NCBI RefSeq assembly: GCF_044597725.1 | Contig: NZ_CP139003.1 | Coordinates: forward strand, 2,480,001 to 2,544,000 | Source of the DNA: Bermanella sp044597725 | GTDB lineage: Bacteria > Pseudomonadota > Gammaproteobacteria > Pseudomonadales > Oceanobacteraceae | Direction of reading: 5' to 3' | DNA length: 64,000 nucleotides | In this document: positions 51,999 through 60,689 of the stretch, one piece after another | Layout of the letters: each line of letters starts with the position of its first letter | How positions within the stretch are numbered: the first letter of the stretch is position 1 | Notes under the pieces: model-generated | Databases searched by the model: none | What the model was told of the DNA's origin: nothing | What the model saw: the letters and a program-made list of their open reading frames with translations, nothing else | Program-made: the position numbers and the translations under genes

Positions 51999-52454
51999 TC
52001 ATTCGGGCACACCATCCTTATTTAAGATAACCGCTCCAGTACCCTTATCGGCTAGATGATCCTCATCATTGTATAGCGGGCACGTTTTCATCGATAAACA
52101 GCCGCAGCCGATACACCCAGTCAAACTATCTCGTAACCGCTCTAAATAATGAATACGTGCATCCAATTGATTTCGCCACTTAGCCGAAAGTTTTTCCCAG
52201 TCAGCCTGTGTGGGTGTTCGGTTATCTGGTAGCGAGCTAAAGGCATCGCTAATCTCATTCAGGCTAACCCCCAATTTCTGCGCTGCTTTTATGACTGAAA
52301 TTCTTCGCAGTACCTCTGCCTTGTAGCGCCTTTGATTACCCGCATTTCGATAACTTGAGATCAACCCTTTAGCTTCGTAAAAATGTAATGTACTCACTTT
52401 TACCCCACTCCGCTGAGCGACCTTGCCTACACCCCAACCGTCATTTTGCGACAT
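51999..52454 (-). CDS. soxR: Redox-sensitive transcriptional activator SoxR
   Basis: 151-aa MerR-family regulator. The HTH is GVGKVAQRSGVKVSTLHFYE, with NQRRYKAEVLRRISVIKAAQ completing the DNA-binding part. A helical dimer arm follows, then the [2Fe-2S] site CIGCGCLSMKTCPL (C-X2-C-X-C-X5-C), the diagnostic SoxR motif. It senses redox-cycling compounds. Outside enterics SoxR controls small detoxification genes directly; the operator lies in the divergent gap. Confidence 0.97.
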   Translation of the reverse strand: MSQNDGWGVGKVAQRSGVKVSTLHFYEAKGLISSYRNAGNQRRYKAEVLRRISVIKAAQKLGVSLNEISDAFSSLPDNRTPTQADWEKLSAKWRNQLDARIHYLERLRDSLTGCIGCGCLSMKTCPLYNDEDHLADKGTGAVILNKDGVPE

Positions 52455-52491
52455 TTTTCCAATCCAAATAAAAAAATTAAAAAAACACTTT

Positions 52492-52511
52492 ACCTCAACC
52501 TAGGTTGAGGT
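52492..52511. promoter_or_regulatory. SoxR box
   Basis: ACCTCAACCTAGGTTGAGGT, a perfect 20-base palindrome of the CCTCAA...TTGAGG type bound by SoxR, between soxR and the VOC gene. It presumably sits in the spacer of the promoter reading right (52559). soxR starts 38 bases to its left. Confidence 0.93.
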
Positions 52512-52558
52512 TCTAGCATACGACATATAAGTCACAGATATTGAGGAAGGAAATAAGA

Positions 52559-53017
52559 ATGATGCACCTAGAACATGTCAATTTGGTCGTTAAAGACCTA
52601 CAGAAATCGCTCACTTTTTATCGGGCTGCTTTCCCACATTGGAAAATTCGCGCAAAGGGAGAAGGTGAATGGTATGGAAAACCAAGGACATGGATTCACT
52701 TTGGCGATGACTATCAATACCTAGCACTGAATGATTTTGGCGAAGGTGATAATCGTAATTTAAAAGGTCATCAAGTTGGCCTTGCACACTTGGCTTATGT
52801 CACTAACAACATTGACGATGTTACTCGCCGTTTGCAACAAGCAGGGTTCAGCATCGCCAACAAAGGAGCAACCGAACCTCATAGGAGAAATGTCTACTTC
52901 ATCGATCCTGATGGATTTGAAATTGAGTTTGTGCAGTACTTGAGCGATCTACCTGATCAACGCAATGCAGCCCCTGCTGATATTTTAGAAGCCGCAAATA
53001 AGGAAAATGTACGATGA
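52559..53017 (+). CDS. VOC (glyoxalase/dioxygenase) family protein, SoxR-controlled
   Basis: 152 aa from the ATG at 52559 (AGGAAGGAAATAAG ahead); the frame opens at a TTG inside that site. Two betaalphabetabetabeta modules: MHLEHVNLVVKDLQKSLTFY with a first His, and HLAYVTNNIDDVTRRL...YFIDPDGFEIEFVQYL with His and Glu, consistent with a metal site. The family includes antibiotic-binding and resistance proteins and glyoxalases. SoxR control suggests a role against redox-active compounds. Confidence 0.85.
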   Translation: MMHLEHVNLVVKDLQKSLTFYRAAFPHWKIRAKGEGEWYGKPRTWIHFGDDYQYLALNDFGEGDNRNLKGHQVGLAHLAYVTNNIDDVTRRLQQAGFSIANKGATEPHRRNVYFIDPDGFEIEFVQYLSDLPDQRNAAPADILEAANKENVR

Positions 53018-53130
53018 AAATAGTCTATATCGCTCTTAGATGAATATTCAGATATACAGGTAGTATAGAGCAGCTCACATAGGCAAGGCCGCGGCCATTC
53101 GGCAAAGAGACCGTTGGTCTCTTTAAAACG

Positions 53131-53439
53131 TTATACGACAAGTTCAAGTGCAGATATGACTTTTTGCACTGCTTTTGCTGCCTTATCAATAGCATCAGAC
53201 GTTTTTGATAAGTCATTAATCGCTTCTTGAGCAGAGTCTTTTGCTGAATCTAAGGCAGTTTTAGCTTCCTTGTACTGTTCAACTTGGGCCTCCCATTCCT
53301 TACCTTGAGCACTCTGAAGTGCACCATACATTTTTTGTAAGGCGGAATTTAATTCGGAGTTATTTTGATCACTATCTTTAAGTGTTTTCAAAAGATCAAT
53401 ATTGCTTGAAATTTCTGCTGAAAGAGTTTTAGCTGTCAT
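53131..53439 (-). CDS. Small all-helical protein of unknown function
   Basis: 102 aa from the ATG at 53439; a GTG three codons earlier directly abuts the preceding stop. The composition (Ala, Ser, Lys, Asp, Gln), with heptad-like spacing (KTALDSAKDSAQEAINDLSK), predicts a helical bundle or coiled coil. No signal peptide. It is translated right after the lipoprotein gene with no gap, so the pair belongs together. Family not recognised. Confidence 0.65.
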   Translation of the reverse strand: MTAKTLSAEISSNIDLLKTLKDSDQNNSELNSALQKMYGALQSAQGKEWEAQVEQYKEAKTALDSAKDSAQEAINDLSKTSDAIDKAAKAVQKVISALELVV

Positions 53440-53448
53440 ATTAATCAC

Positions 53449-54378
53449 CTATTTCCCTGTTAAAACCTTTGTTAGCGTCACTACTTCTTGGACAGATTTT
53501 GCATAATCTGTAATATCATCCGTGGTGTAATCATCAGACTCTATCACTTTCGTCAATTTTTCATTTGCTTTTATGAGATTATCCACCAATTTAGAACCCT
53601 TACTTGATAACTCTCTAACCTCAAGTGTTATTTTTTCACTCATAACATATGAATTATATGCAAATTCACGTTCAGAAAATGAATAATTCTTATTCCTTAA
53701 CACATCTTTTGAAGCCTCTTTAAGGCCATCAGCACTAGTACAGTAAATATCAATGACCCCTGCTCTAACATTGCTATCATGCCTATCTTGCGCTTCAAGG
53801 CATAAAGAATACCCTGTTAATGTAATATCATTCCGTATAAGACTGGCTAAATCACTAACCTCTGATGAGTAAGCATCCACAATTTTCTTTATTGATTTCT
53901 TCTTTTTACTCTCAACGAACCACGTACTTGCGATATTAACAATACCTATGATTGATTCTTTTTTATCACTCTCCAATGTGTACTGAGCATCATCTAGTTG
54001 CATTGCTGTTTCGAACTGTGTCAAAAAGTTAGTTGCCGACTTTGATATTTCATCAGATTGATTGGCAACAGCTAAGTTTTTAAGAACGTTCCCATATGCC
54101 TGAAGAGCCTTAAGAGCTGATATTTGTGTTGCTATACCAGATGAAGAGAGCCCACCATCCAAATCAAAGCTAGCGGGTGGTACTTCTTTTCTCATAATAA
54201 GTCGTCGTCTTTCCATATCAACGACCTTTTCATACATAGAAATATACTGATCTTGTGTCAATTTAGAGATTGATTCTGTTGCTGTCGCAAACTGTGAAAC
54301 TTGTTGTTTCTGTACTGAAGTCAGCCCACAGCCTGAAATAGCTATAGATATGAATGCAATAGTAATGAGTATTTTCAT
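53449..54378 (-). CDS. Lipoprotein of unknown function, partner of the helical protein
   Basis: 309 aa. The signal MKILITIAFISIAISGCGLT has the lipobox ISGC with Cys17. The mature part is helical (SQFATATESISKLTQDQYIS) with Cys residues in TGYSLCLEAQDRHD and GVIDIYCTSADGL. Helical envelope lipoprotein plus small helical partner is an unfamiliar pair. It is preceded by a GNAT gene after a 25-bp gap. Confidence 0.7.
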   Translation of the reverse strand: MKILITIAFISIAISGCGLTSVQKQQVSQFATATESISKLTQDQYISMYEKVVDMERRRLIMRKEVPPASFDLDGGLSSSGIATQISALKALQAYGNVLKNLAVANQSDEISKSATNFLTQFETAMQLDDAQYTLESDKKESIIGIVNIASTWFVESKKKKSIKKIVDAYSSEVSDLASLIRNDITLTGYSLCLEAQDRHDSNVRAGVIDIYCTSADGLKEASKDVLRNKNYSFSEREFAYNSYVMSEKITLEVRELSSKGSKLVDNLIKANEKLTKVIESDDYTTDDITDYAKSVQEVVTLTKVLTGK

Positions 54379-54403
54379 TTATAAGTCCCTTTGATCATTC
54401 AAG

Positions 54404-54829
54404 TTAGAGTGAATGTACATTAACCCTAGATTCACGTTCAAGTACCCAGCAACGAGGATTATGACTAAAACCAATATACTCGTAATACTGGTTGGCTGCG
54501 GGGGCCGCAATAAGTATGAGCTTACACTTAGGGCCAAGCTGTTTCTGGGTGATAATTTGAAGCTGCTTGCCAATGCCAGACTTTTGGTGCTCCGTGCTTA
54601 CTGCCAAATCAGATAAATAGCAGGCATAATGAAAATCTGTGACGCTTCGGGCAATACCGACAAGCTCTCCATTTATCCAAGCACTTACCATCAGGTTGCT
54701 ATTGGCAATCATCCCTTCCATGCATTCTCTATCGCTTATCGGGCGTCGCTCACCTAAAGTAGAACTTTCCAATAAAGATATAAATTGATCAGCAGTTATT
54801 GGGTGGTTGATTTTATATTCGATATTCAT
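54404..54829 (-). CDS. GNAT-family N-acetyltransferase
   Basis: 141 aa. SDLAVSTEHQKSGIGKQLQI is the acetyl-CoA motif A, and NQYYEYIGFSHNPRCWVL closes the fold. It resembles the YhbS/ArgA-like 'acetyltransferase' group with short chains. Substrate unknown. It follows the next GNAT gene with a 58-bp gap. Confidence 0.83.
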   Translation of the reverse strand: MNIEYKINHPITADQFISLLESSTLGERRPISDRECMEGMIANSNLMVSAWINGELVGIARSVTDFHYACYLSDLAVSTEHQKSGIGKQLQIITQKQLGPKCKLILIAAPAANQYYEYIGFSHNPRCWVLERESRVNVHSL

Positions 54830-54887
54830 CGGTTTTCTACCGTTAACATTAACTTAATTTAGGTACCCTGTATGCAGGACTCTCGTT

Positions 54888-55388
54888 CTATACGCTTAGG
54901 TGAATGTCATCACATGTATCGTGATTCAATCGCACCATTTCATTTGCCAATACAGGCATTCCATTATATGACGTTTCAAACTCCTGCGTAACGATAAAGC
55001 CATACTTAACGTACATAGACTTTGCTGGAGCGTTACTCTTTGCGACATACAATTTTGCCGGAGCCTCGGCATTAGCGACAAGGTAACTTAATAATGAACC
55101 ACCAATACCTTGGCTTCGAAACTCTGGATGAATGAAAAGTGCCCTAATCTCATTTTTATAGATAGCGCCATAACCGAGAATAGTATCATCCTCGTATACA
55201 AAAACCTGAGATTCCATTAATTCTCGTAGACGCTTCTCATCATCCTTTATAGGTAGTAGGTTAAATACCTCTGTTTCGAAGCGAAGCTCATCTAACTTCG
55301 AGCGCGAATAAATATTGGCTACTTGCTCAAAATCGCTTTGTTTAAATTTTCGTATCACTTTGTTACTGACCTTTATGGTGCATACCAT
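54888..55388 (-). CDS. GNAT-family N-acetyltransferase
   Basis: 166 aa. Motif A is RALFIHPEFRSQGIGGSLLS, and SNAPAKSMYVKYGFIVTQEF is motif B. Similar to small-molecule acetyltransferases of the YafP type. It is not related in detail to the neighbouring GNAT beyond the fold. Confidence 0.83.
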   Translation of the reverse strand: MVCTIKVSNKVIRKFKQSDFEQVANIYSRSKLDELRFETEVFNLLPIKDDEKRLRELMESQVFVYEDDTILGYGAIYKNEIRALFIHPEFRSQGIGGSLLSYLVANAEAPAKLYVAKSNAPAKSMYVKYGFIVTQEFETSYNGMPVLANEMVRLNHDTCDDIHLSV

Positions 55389-55482
55389 TCATAAATTTGT
55401 TCTCAATAGTTTCATAATACTGAACAAAAACAGTCAGCTATTCGGCACTTCCACTCTCTAGCGATCATTATTTACAATTTCC

Positions 55483-55887
55483 TTATTTTTTAACATCTAG
55501 CTGTTTTAACTTCCATTCCTTGTAGGTATGAAGATCACTTTCCACCATGGATAAGCATTTAGCCAATATAACAGCATCATCTATTAAACCCACAAGTGGA
55601 ATTAAATCTGGAATCAGGTCAATTGGGTTTAGGACGTAAAGTAATGCGGTTGCAATAGCCGCAATGGAGTACCACGGTATCTCTCGGTAACTGCCATTTA
55701 CATAATCTTTAATGAGCGAAAAAAGCAGTTTCATATCCTCGATATAACGACCAAGGGGGCCGCTACTTTTAAACTTATCCTCAATCGCTTTCTTTTTATC
55801 AAGAACTTTTGCTAAGTCTTGTTCTGTGACGCCTTCAGCTTTCCTTTTGAGTTCTTCTTTAGCGTGCTCTTTACTTAGTTTTTTCAT
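55483..55887 (-). CDS. DUF1232 (YkvA-like) protein
   Basis: 134 aa from the ATG at 55887; the longer frame's extra 11 codons lack a good start. The N-terminal half is charged and helical. The DUF1232 core is EIPWYSIAAIATALLYVLNP-IDLIPDLIPLVGLIDDAVIL, with one membrane-associated helix and the conserved DLIPD...DD residues. Function is unknown in the family. Confidence 0.88.
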   Translation of the reverse strand: MKKLSKEHAKEELKRKAEGVTEQDLAKVLDKKKAIEDKFKSSGPLGRYIEDMKLLFSLIKDYVNGSYREIPWYSIAAIATALLYVLNPIDLIPDLIPLVGLIDDAVILAKCLSMVESDLHTYKEWKLKQLDVKK

Positions 55888-56057
55888 TTCTCTCACCCCT
55901 ACTGGCAAGTACCAATGCAAAAGATATAACCCTCAATGGTAATCGACCCTATAAAAGCACACTGGCCTTGCGAAATAAAGGATAATAGCTCTGTAATAGA
56001 CCCGTCACACACCCTAGGTTAAGCTAAGCAGTATCTCTTAGAGTTATAGGTTGGCGT

Positions 56058-57041
56058 ATGTTGCGTATTATTCAGTATGGTTTATCCGTTCTAGGGTTGC
56101 TATTAACATCGGTTATAGCCTGGGGTGATAACTGCGCGGCTAACGATAAGGTACGTTATTTGGGCGTAGGTACGTTGGATATTCACTATAAAGGGTTCCG
56201 GATTCTCACCGACCCTTACTTCACACCATTCTCTATGTGGGATATTGCTACATTTAAACCCTATGAAACCGATATGCAAGCACTGGTTTACGCTTTAGGT
56301 AAACCTAATCCCAGTATAAATGCAGTGCTAATCGGTCATGGTCATTATGATCATGCTGGCGATGCCCCTGCCCTTGTGGAATATTTAGATGAAGATGCTA
56401 CATTTTTTGCAAGTAAAACAAGCAATAATTTAATATCCGCTGAGCTACAAAAAGCGATGCCTTCTTTATCGTTTGTTTCCATGCAAGATAATGAGCAGAA
56501 AGATAAATGGCATTATATTGCCGATGGTTGGGTACGAGTGAAAGCTATGGAATCGGAGCATGCACCGCAAATTTGGAATATTAATTTATTCTCGGGAGAT
56601 GTGATCAACAAAAAGGAAGCCCCTCCTAAGAAGGTATGGCAATGGAAGCAAGGTATTAACTACACGTGGATGATGGATTTTTTATCGGGCCAAAATAGTG
56701 ACGATGTATATAAACGCATATTTATTCAAACCAGTGCGTCTAATTACCCTATTGGGATTATTAAAAGTAGTGAGAAAGTTGATTATACATTTTTAGCAGC
56801 GGCATCGTTTGATAATGTTGACGATTATCCCAGTGGTCTTTTACGCCAATATCAACCCAGTAATGCCGTGTTTATTCATTGGGAAAACTTTTTTAAACCT
56901 TGGTTGAGTGATAATGGTGAGCAGGTTGACCCTATTGCGCTTTCATTGATTGATTTTGATGAGCTTGAGGCTATTGCCCGAGAGGCATCACCACGTAGTG
57001 AGTACGTTGTGGCGAAACCTGGGAATTGTTTTTTATTATAA
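56058..57041 (+). CDS. Exported metallo-beta-lactamase-fold hydrolase
   Basis: 327 aa with a signal peptide (residues 1-22, SVIAWGDN). IHYKGFRILTDPYFTPFSMW precedes the zinc motif LIGHGHYDHAGD (HxHxDH). Later ligands are less clear: SEHAPQIWN and VFIHWENF could supply histidines. The pattern is closest to the UlaG/NAPE-PLD-like branch. Substrate unknown. No operon partners. Confidence 0.82.
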   Translation: MLRIIQYGLSVLGLLLTSVIAWGDNCAANDKVRYLGVGTLDIHYKGFRILTDPYFTPFSMWDIATFKPYETDMQALVYALGKPNPSINAVLIGHGHYDHAGDAPALVEYLDEDATFFASKTSNNLISAELQKAMPSLSFVSMQDNEQKDKWHYIADGWVRVKAMESEHAPQIWNINLFSGDVINKKEAPPKKVWQWKQGINYTWMMDFLSGQNSDDVYKRIFIQTSASNYPIGIIKSSEKVDYTFLAAASFDNVDDYPSGLLRQYQPSNAVFIHWENFFKPWLSDNGEQVDPIALSLIDFDELEAIAREASPRSEYVVAKPGNCFLL

Positions 57042-57712
57042 GCTTTCGAAAGCCTGAGTAGTGCGGTCGGAGCCCTAGCGCCCCCCGCAATGGGGGTTTT
57101 TCATACCGCTTACGCTTTACGAACAGCTTCCGAAAATCGTTCACGTTTTTGATTATCCAAACGTTTTGTTGCGGGGGTCGCTAGGGCTCCGACCGCACTA
57201 CTATTTTCGTCGAATCAACAATATCGAGATTTCCGAAAATAAATACTAAAGCGAGCAATTCACTCGCCATGGATGGCGAGTGTGAGCCTATAGGGACATA
57301 CTTGCGGCGTTTGCGAGACTAGGATTCGTTTTTGGAAATCCGGCAGGTTTCAAAAAAACGTGGCGGAAAGCCAAAATCCAATTGCGGGGGTCGCCTACGG
57401 CTCCGGCCGCACTACTTAAGGAATCAATACGATTAATCTTTGCTGAATTAAAAATTTACGGTTTTCGAGGATTATTCATAAAGCGAGCGGCGTCATGAGC
57501 CATGGATGGCGAATGCGAGCTTACATGGATGTACTGGCAGCGTCCGTGAGACTATGAATGATTCTCGGAAAGCGTGGCGGATAAGCCAAAACCCAATTGC
57601 GGGGGTCGCTAGGGCTCCGGCCGCACTACGAATACGTTTCGGAAATATCAAACCCCAATTGCGGGGTCGCTAGGGCTTCGGCCGCACTACGAATAGGCGG
57701 CCTTGTGGGATT
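57042..57712. repeat. Gene-free repeat block
   Basis: 671 bases without a gene. A GC-rich unit of about 34 bases, core GCTAGGGCTCCGGCCGCACT, occurs five times: inverted at 57058-57091, then direct at 57169-57201, 57381-57415, 57596-57629 and 57658-57690. Copies 1 and 2 face each other and could fold into a long stem. Between them a longer unit (CGCCATGGATGGCGAG..., then CGTGGCGGA-AGCCAAAA) occurs twice, at about 57250-57380 and 57479-57595. Confidence 0.85.
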
Positions 57713-60679
57713 TTAAGATTTGACCATTTTTGATACTAAGTTGATTGATAAATCTTGCGGTCGTATCTCCAAGTCAACGTTCGATGAATCCCCTATTTCT
57801 ACATCTAGTTCCACGGTGTTCTGGTTTTTCAAACGTATTTCCATTCGACCATCGGGCAAAAATACGATAGGGCCGTACAGCTCTACTTTTAGTGGATAGC
57901 TATGTAAGTTCGTTTCCATTTCACCCAATATGGGTACTTCAGGTTTTAAACCGGGTGCATCTAAGTAAACGTTCATTGTGCTTCTAAACATGGCCGATCC
58001 TACTGTGCCGTCTTCACGCACATAATCTGGGTCCCACTCTATGTAGCCTTCATCGGGGATTCTATTATTATCACTGTCGGTTCGGTATCGCATACGCATT
58101 ATTTGTGGGCCGGTTGCATTTTCTAACCAACTACCAAATAACAGGTTAATTTTAGTGTGCATGGTCACCGATGTAGTCATAAGTGCCTGTGAATACAAAG
58201 TAACCGGAATGTGATCTTGCTCTGGGTCATGTACCCCTACTTCGGTGGGTAAATAACCCGAGACATGAATGTATTTTTTATCCTCACAGTTACCACTTTG
58301 GCAACCTATCTGTGCTTCGCTTATTAACCCGCCACGGCCTGCTACCGTTAATTTGGTGCTATTATTATGAATCGGCTCTTTTGTTGGATCGTATTCATCG
58401 TCTTCAAAGTTACGATTAACGTCCGATACGGGTAATTTACTTAGAGGATTAAATACCTTAATGTTTTCGGCATCCGCTGCCATAAACGGTATAGCCATTG
58501 CCCCACTGCCTTCATGGCGGTTATCAAACGTCATGGTGAGCGGAACAGTTCGTAACGGCAAGCCATTAGCACTGCACAATACTTCATCGCTACCATCGCA
58601 TATTGACGATACCGCACTATTTAATGTGTAACGATATAGCGTGTCTTTTTGCCACGGCACTAGGGGCTCAAAGCGCAATCTAGAACCATCCATGTGAATA
58701 CTGCCATCAACCGTATCCAAACATTCGCCTTGTTCGTCAATCACCTCTACTCGAACACTTCCCTGATTACACTCTTCCCCCAAGGTAAAGGTATCTGTAT
58801 TCATAAGCTGGTTGAAGGTTATCTCCAATGGTCTATTTTCTGGGTGCTTAAATACTGGAAATATATCATCGGTGCCTTTTCCACCTTCGCAGCGCCCGGC
58901 TACATTTTGGCTTAAATTACCGTCGACTAATTTACAATTATAACCGGGGTAAACCGAACCCACTAAGGGAGCAGCGAGTTTGCTCGTATCAAAATTTAAT
59001 GTCGAGAAGGTTAAATCAAAAGCGGCGTCTATTTTATTGCCGTTAAGGTCTTGCAGGCCACTTCCTAGTTTTACACGATAGTCGGAATTAAATTTTAACG
59101 GTTCCTCTGGGCGAATAATCAATGAACTACCATCGTTGGTTACGTCTACCGATACTTTTTCATTTTCGTTTCGGTAGAGTGAAACTTCTTGCTGTAAATT
59201 CTTTCCATCAAGGGGCTCGGTGAATATAAGTAAAATGGCATCTGCTGGGTCCACTCGTCCTACTATGTCACCCGGTAACCAACTTTGTAGTTCGGGTGCT
59301 GTTTCATCTAGCTTTTTAAGTGGGGCATTATCTTGGTCGGCATAAGCCTCTAAAAAGAATGAAACTAACCCTTGCGCTTTTTCTACCCCTAATAGGGTTG
59401 GGTTTATTTCACCTAGGGTATCCACAACTAACACATCGTTTTCGGTGCGAGCAATACCAAATAAATTGATATGCAATACATCTTGGCTTAAGCCACCATT
59501 GGCACGGGGGTCTTCCGCTGTCATGGCTACGTCCATTACTAAGCGTACTTGTTTAGGCGCGCTTTTATCTGAGGTGTTACTATTATTAATTAAATATCCC
59601 GTTGCATCGGTAATCAGTGTTAAGTAAATTTCTTCGGTTTCGTACCCCGCACTTACTTGCCCACCAATATTTACAGGCATGCTAGTGCCTTTGATTACAG
59701 CACCTTTGCGAATAACAAACGGCGAAGCATCGGGAAAATTGGGAATAAATGCCAACTCGGTATGGTAGTCGGCGCGAGCAAAGCTTATAACGTCACCCAT
59801 AAGAGTAGAATTAACTGGCACACTGTTACGCGGCAAACCGGATAAAGGTGATACTACATCACGCTCACCATAAATCTTTTGTACCATAGTGGTACGAGGC
59901 TCACTATTTTGCGGAATGAATGTTTTTTGTGAATAAGATTCAGCAGTTAACGGAATGCCAGCTCGGCTTTTTATGCCCTCTGTCATGGTAAGAATATATT
60001 CGACGCCAGGTTTTAGGTCGGTATCAGGGTCAAAGATAATATAACGATCTTTTACTAATAATTTGCCAGGTACACTGTTGCCCTTTCCTTTTTCTACAAA
60101 AGAGAAGGTTTCATCTAATACAACACTATCCACATCAACATGTTGTGTGAAGGTAAAGTGCAGTACAGAAAAATCCATAAATGGTAATTCTTCTGTAGGA
60201 AAGACGCTCATAATTGAAAAGGTATTGGGGTCATAATTCCGCCCACCACCAGAACCTGCATTAGCGCTTACCCCTATGGTGGAGAACGCTATATCATTAG
60301 TATTCTTTACCAGCCCTCTCTCTTTACTGGCTACACCCTCGTATTTAATGGTATAGGTTTCGCCTTGCGACAATGCTTCATGTGGGTATAAATCGATTGC
60401 GGCATCATTACTTGGCTGTACCTCAACACGGCTAGGCACCACTTGGTTACGGCTATCGTATAAAGCCACTTGGTTTTCTACGGTCTCAAGATCTATATCA
60501 TGGGTAAACATGAGTGATACTTTTGACTTTACCGATACGTTTTGCTGACCATCAAATGGATAGCTGTAAATTAAGTAGGCCTGCTCCCAGCCAGAAAAAT
60601 CCACTTGCTGCTGATTTTCCGTTTGTTCACAACCGGCTAAGGTTAATAGGAAAACGAAGCTTAAAATGAAAATACGCAT
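57713..60679 (-). CDS. Large lipoprotein with bacterial Ig-like (SwmB/Big_5) domains
   Basis: 988 aa from the ATG at 60679. SFVFLLTLAGCEQTENQQ gives the lipobox LAGC with Cys about 18. Repeated Ig-like modules share the pattern VSLMFTHDIDLETVENQVAL / LHFTFTQHVDVDSVVLDETF / LLIFTEPLDGKNLQQEVSLY / LEITFNQLMNTDTFTLG, at least four copies, each with a TYTIKYEG/EYILTMTEG-type strand. A surface-exposed or secreted scaffold is likely. It is co-transcribed 10 bp after the FadL-type gene. Confidence 0.85.
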   Translation of the reverse strand: MRIFILSFVFLLTLAGCEQTENQQQVDFSGWEQAYLIYSYPFDGQQNVSVKSKVSLMFTHDIDLETVENQVALYDSRNQVVPSRVEVQPSNDAAIDLYPHEALSQGETYTIKYEGVASKERGLVKNTNDIAFSTIGVSANAGSGGGRNYDPNTFSIMSVFPTEELPFMDFSVLHFTFTQHVDVDSVVLDETFSFVEKGKGNSVPGKLLVKDRYIIFDPDTDLKPGVEYILTMTEGIKSRAGIPLTAESYSQKTFIPQNSEPRTTMVQKIYGERDVVSPLSGLPRNSVPVNSTLMGDVISFARADYHTELAFIPNFPDASPFVIRKGAVIKGTSMPVNIGGQVSAGYETEEIYLTLITDATGYLINNSNTSDKSAPKQVRLVMDVAMTAEDPRANGGLSQDVLHINLFGIARTENDVLVVDTLGEINPTLLGVEKAQGLVSFFLEAYADQDNAPLKKLDETAPELQSWLPGDIVGRVDPADAILLIFTEPLDGKNLQQEVSLYRNENEKVSVDVTNDGSSLIIRPEEPLKFNSDYRVKLGSGLQDLNGNKIDAAFDLTFSTLNFDTSKLAAPLVGSVYPGYNCKLVDGNLSQNVAGRCEGGKGTDDIFPVFKHPENRPLEITFNQLMNTDTFTLGEECNQGSVRVEVIDEQGECLDTVDGSIHMDGSRLRFEPLVPWQKDTLYRYTLNSAVSSICDGSDEVLCSANGLPLRTVPLTMTFDNRHEGSGAMAIPFMAADAENIKVFNPLSKLPVSDVNRNFEDDEYDPTKEPIHNNSTKLTVAGRGGLISEAQIGCQSGNCEDKKYIHVSGYLPTEVGVHDPEQDHIPVTLYSQALMTTSVTMHTKINLLFGSWLENATGPQIMRMRYRTDSDNNRIPDEGYIEWDPDYVREDGTVGSAMFRSTMNVYLDAPGLKPEVPILGEMETNLHSYPLKVELYGPIVFLPDGRMEIRLKNQNTVELDVEIGDSSNVDLEIRPQDLSINLVSKMVKS

Positions 60680-60689
60680 CACTTACCCC

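Noticed and set aside
57042..57712. Insertion sequence in the repeat block
   Set aside because: There is no transposase frame, no terminal inverted repeats bounding the block and no target duplication visible.
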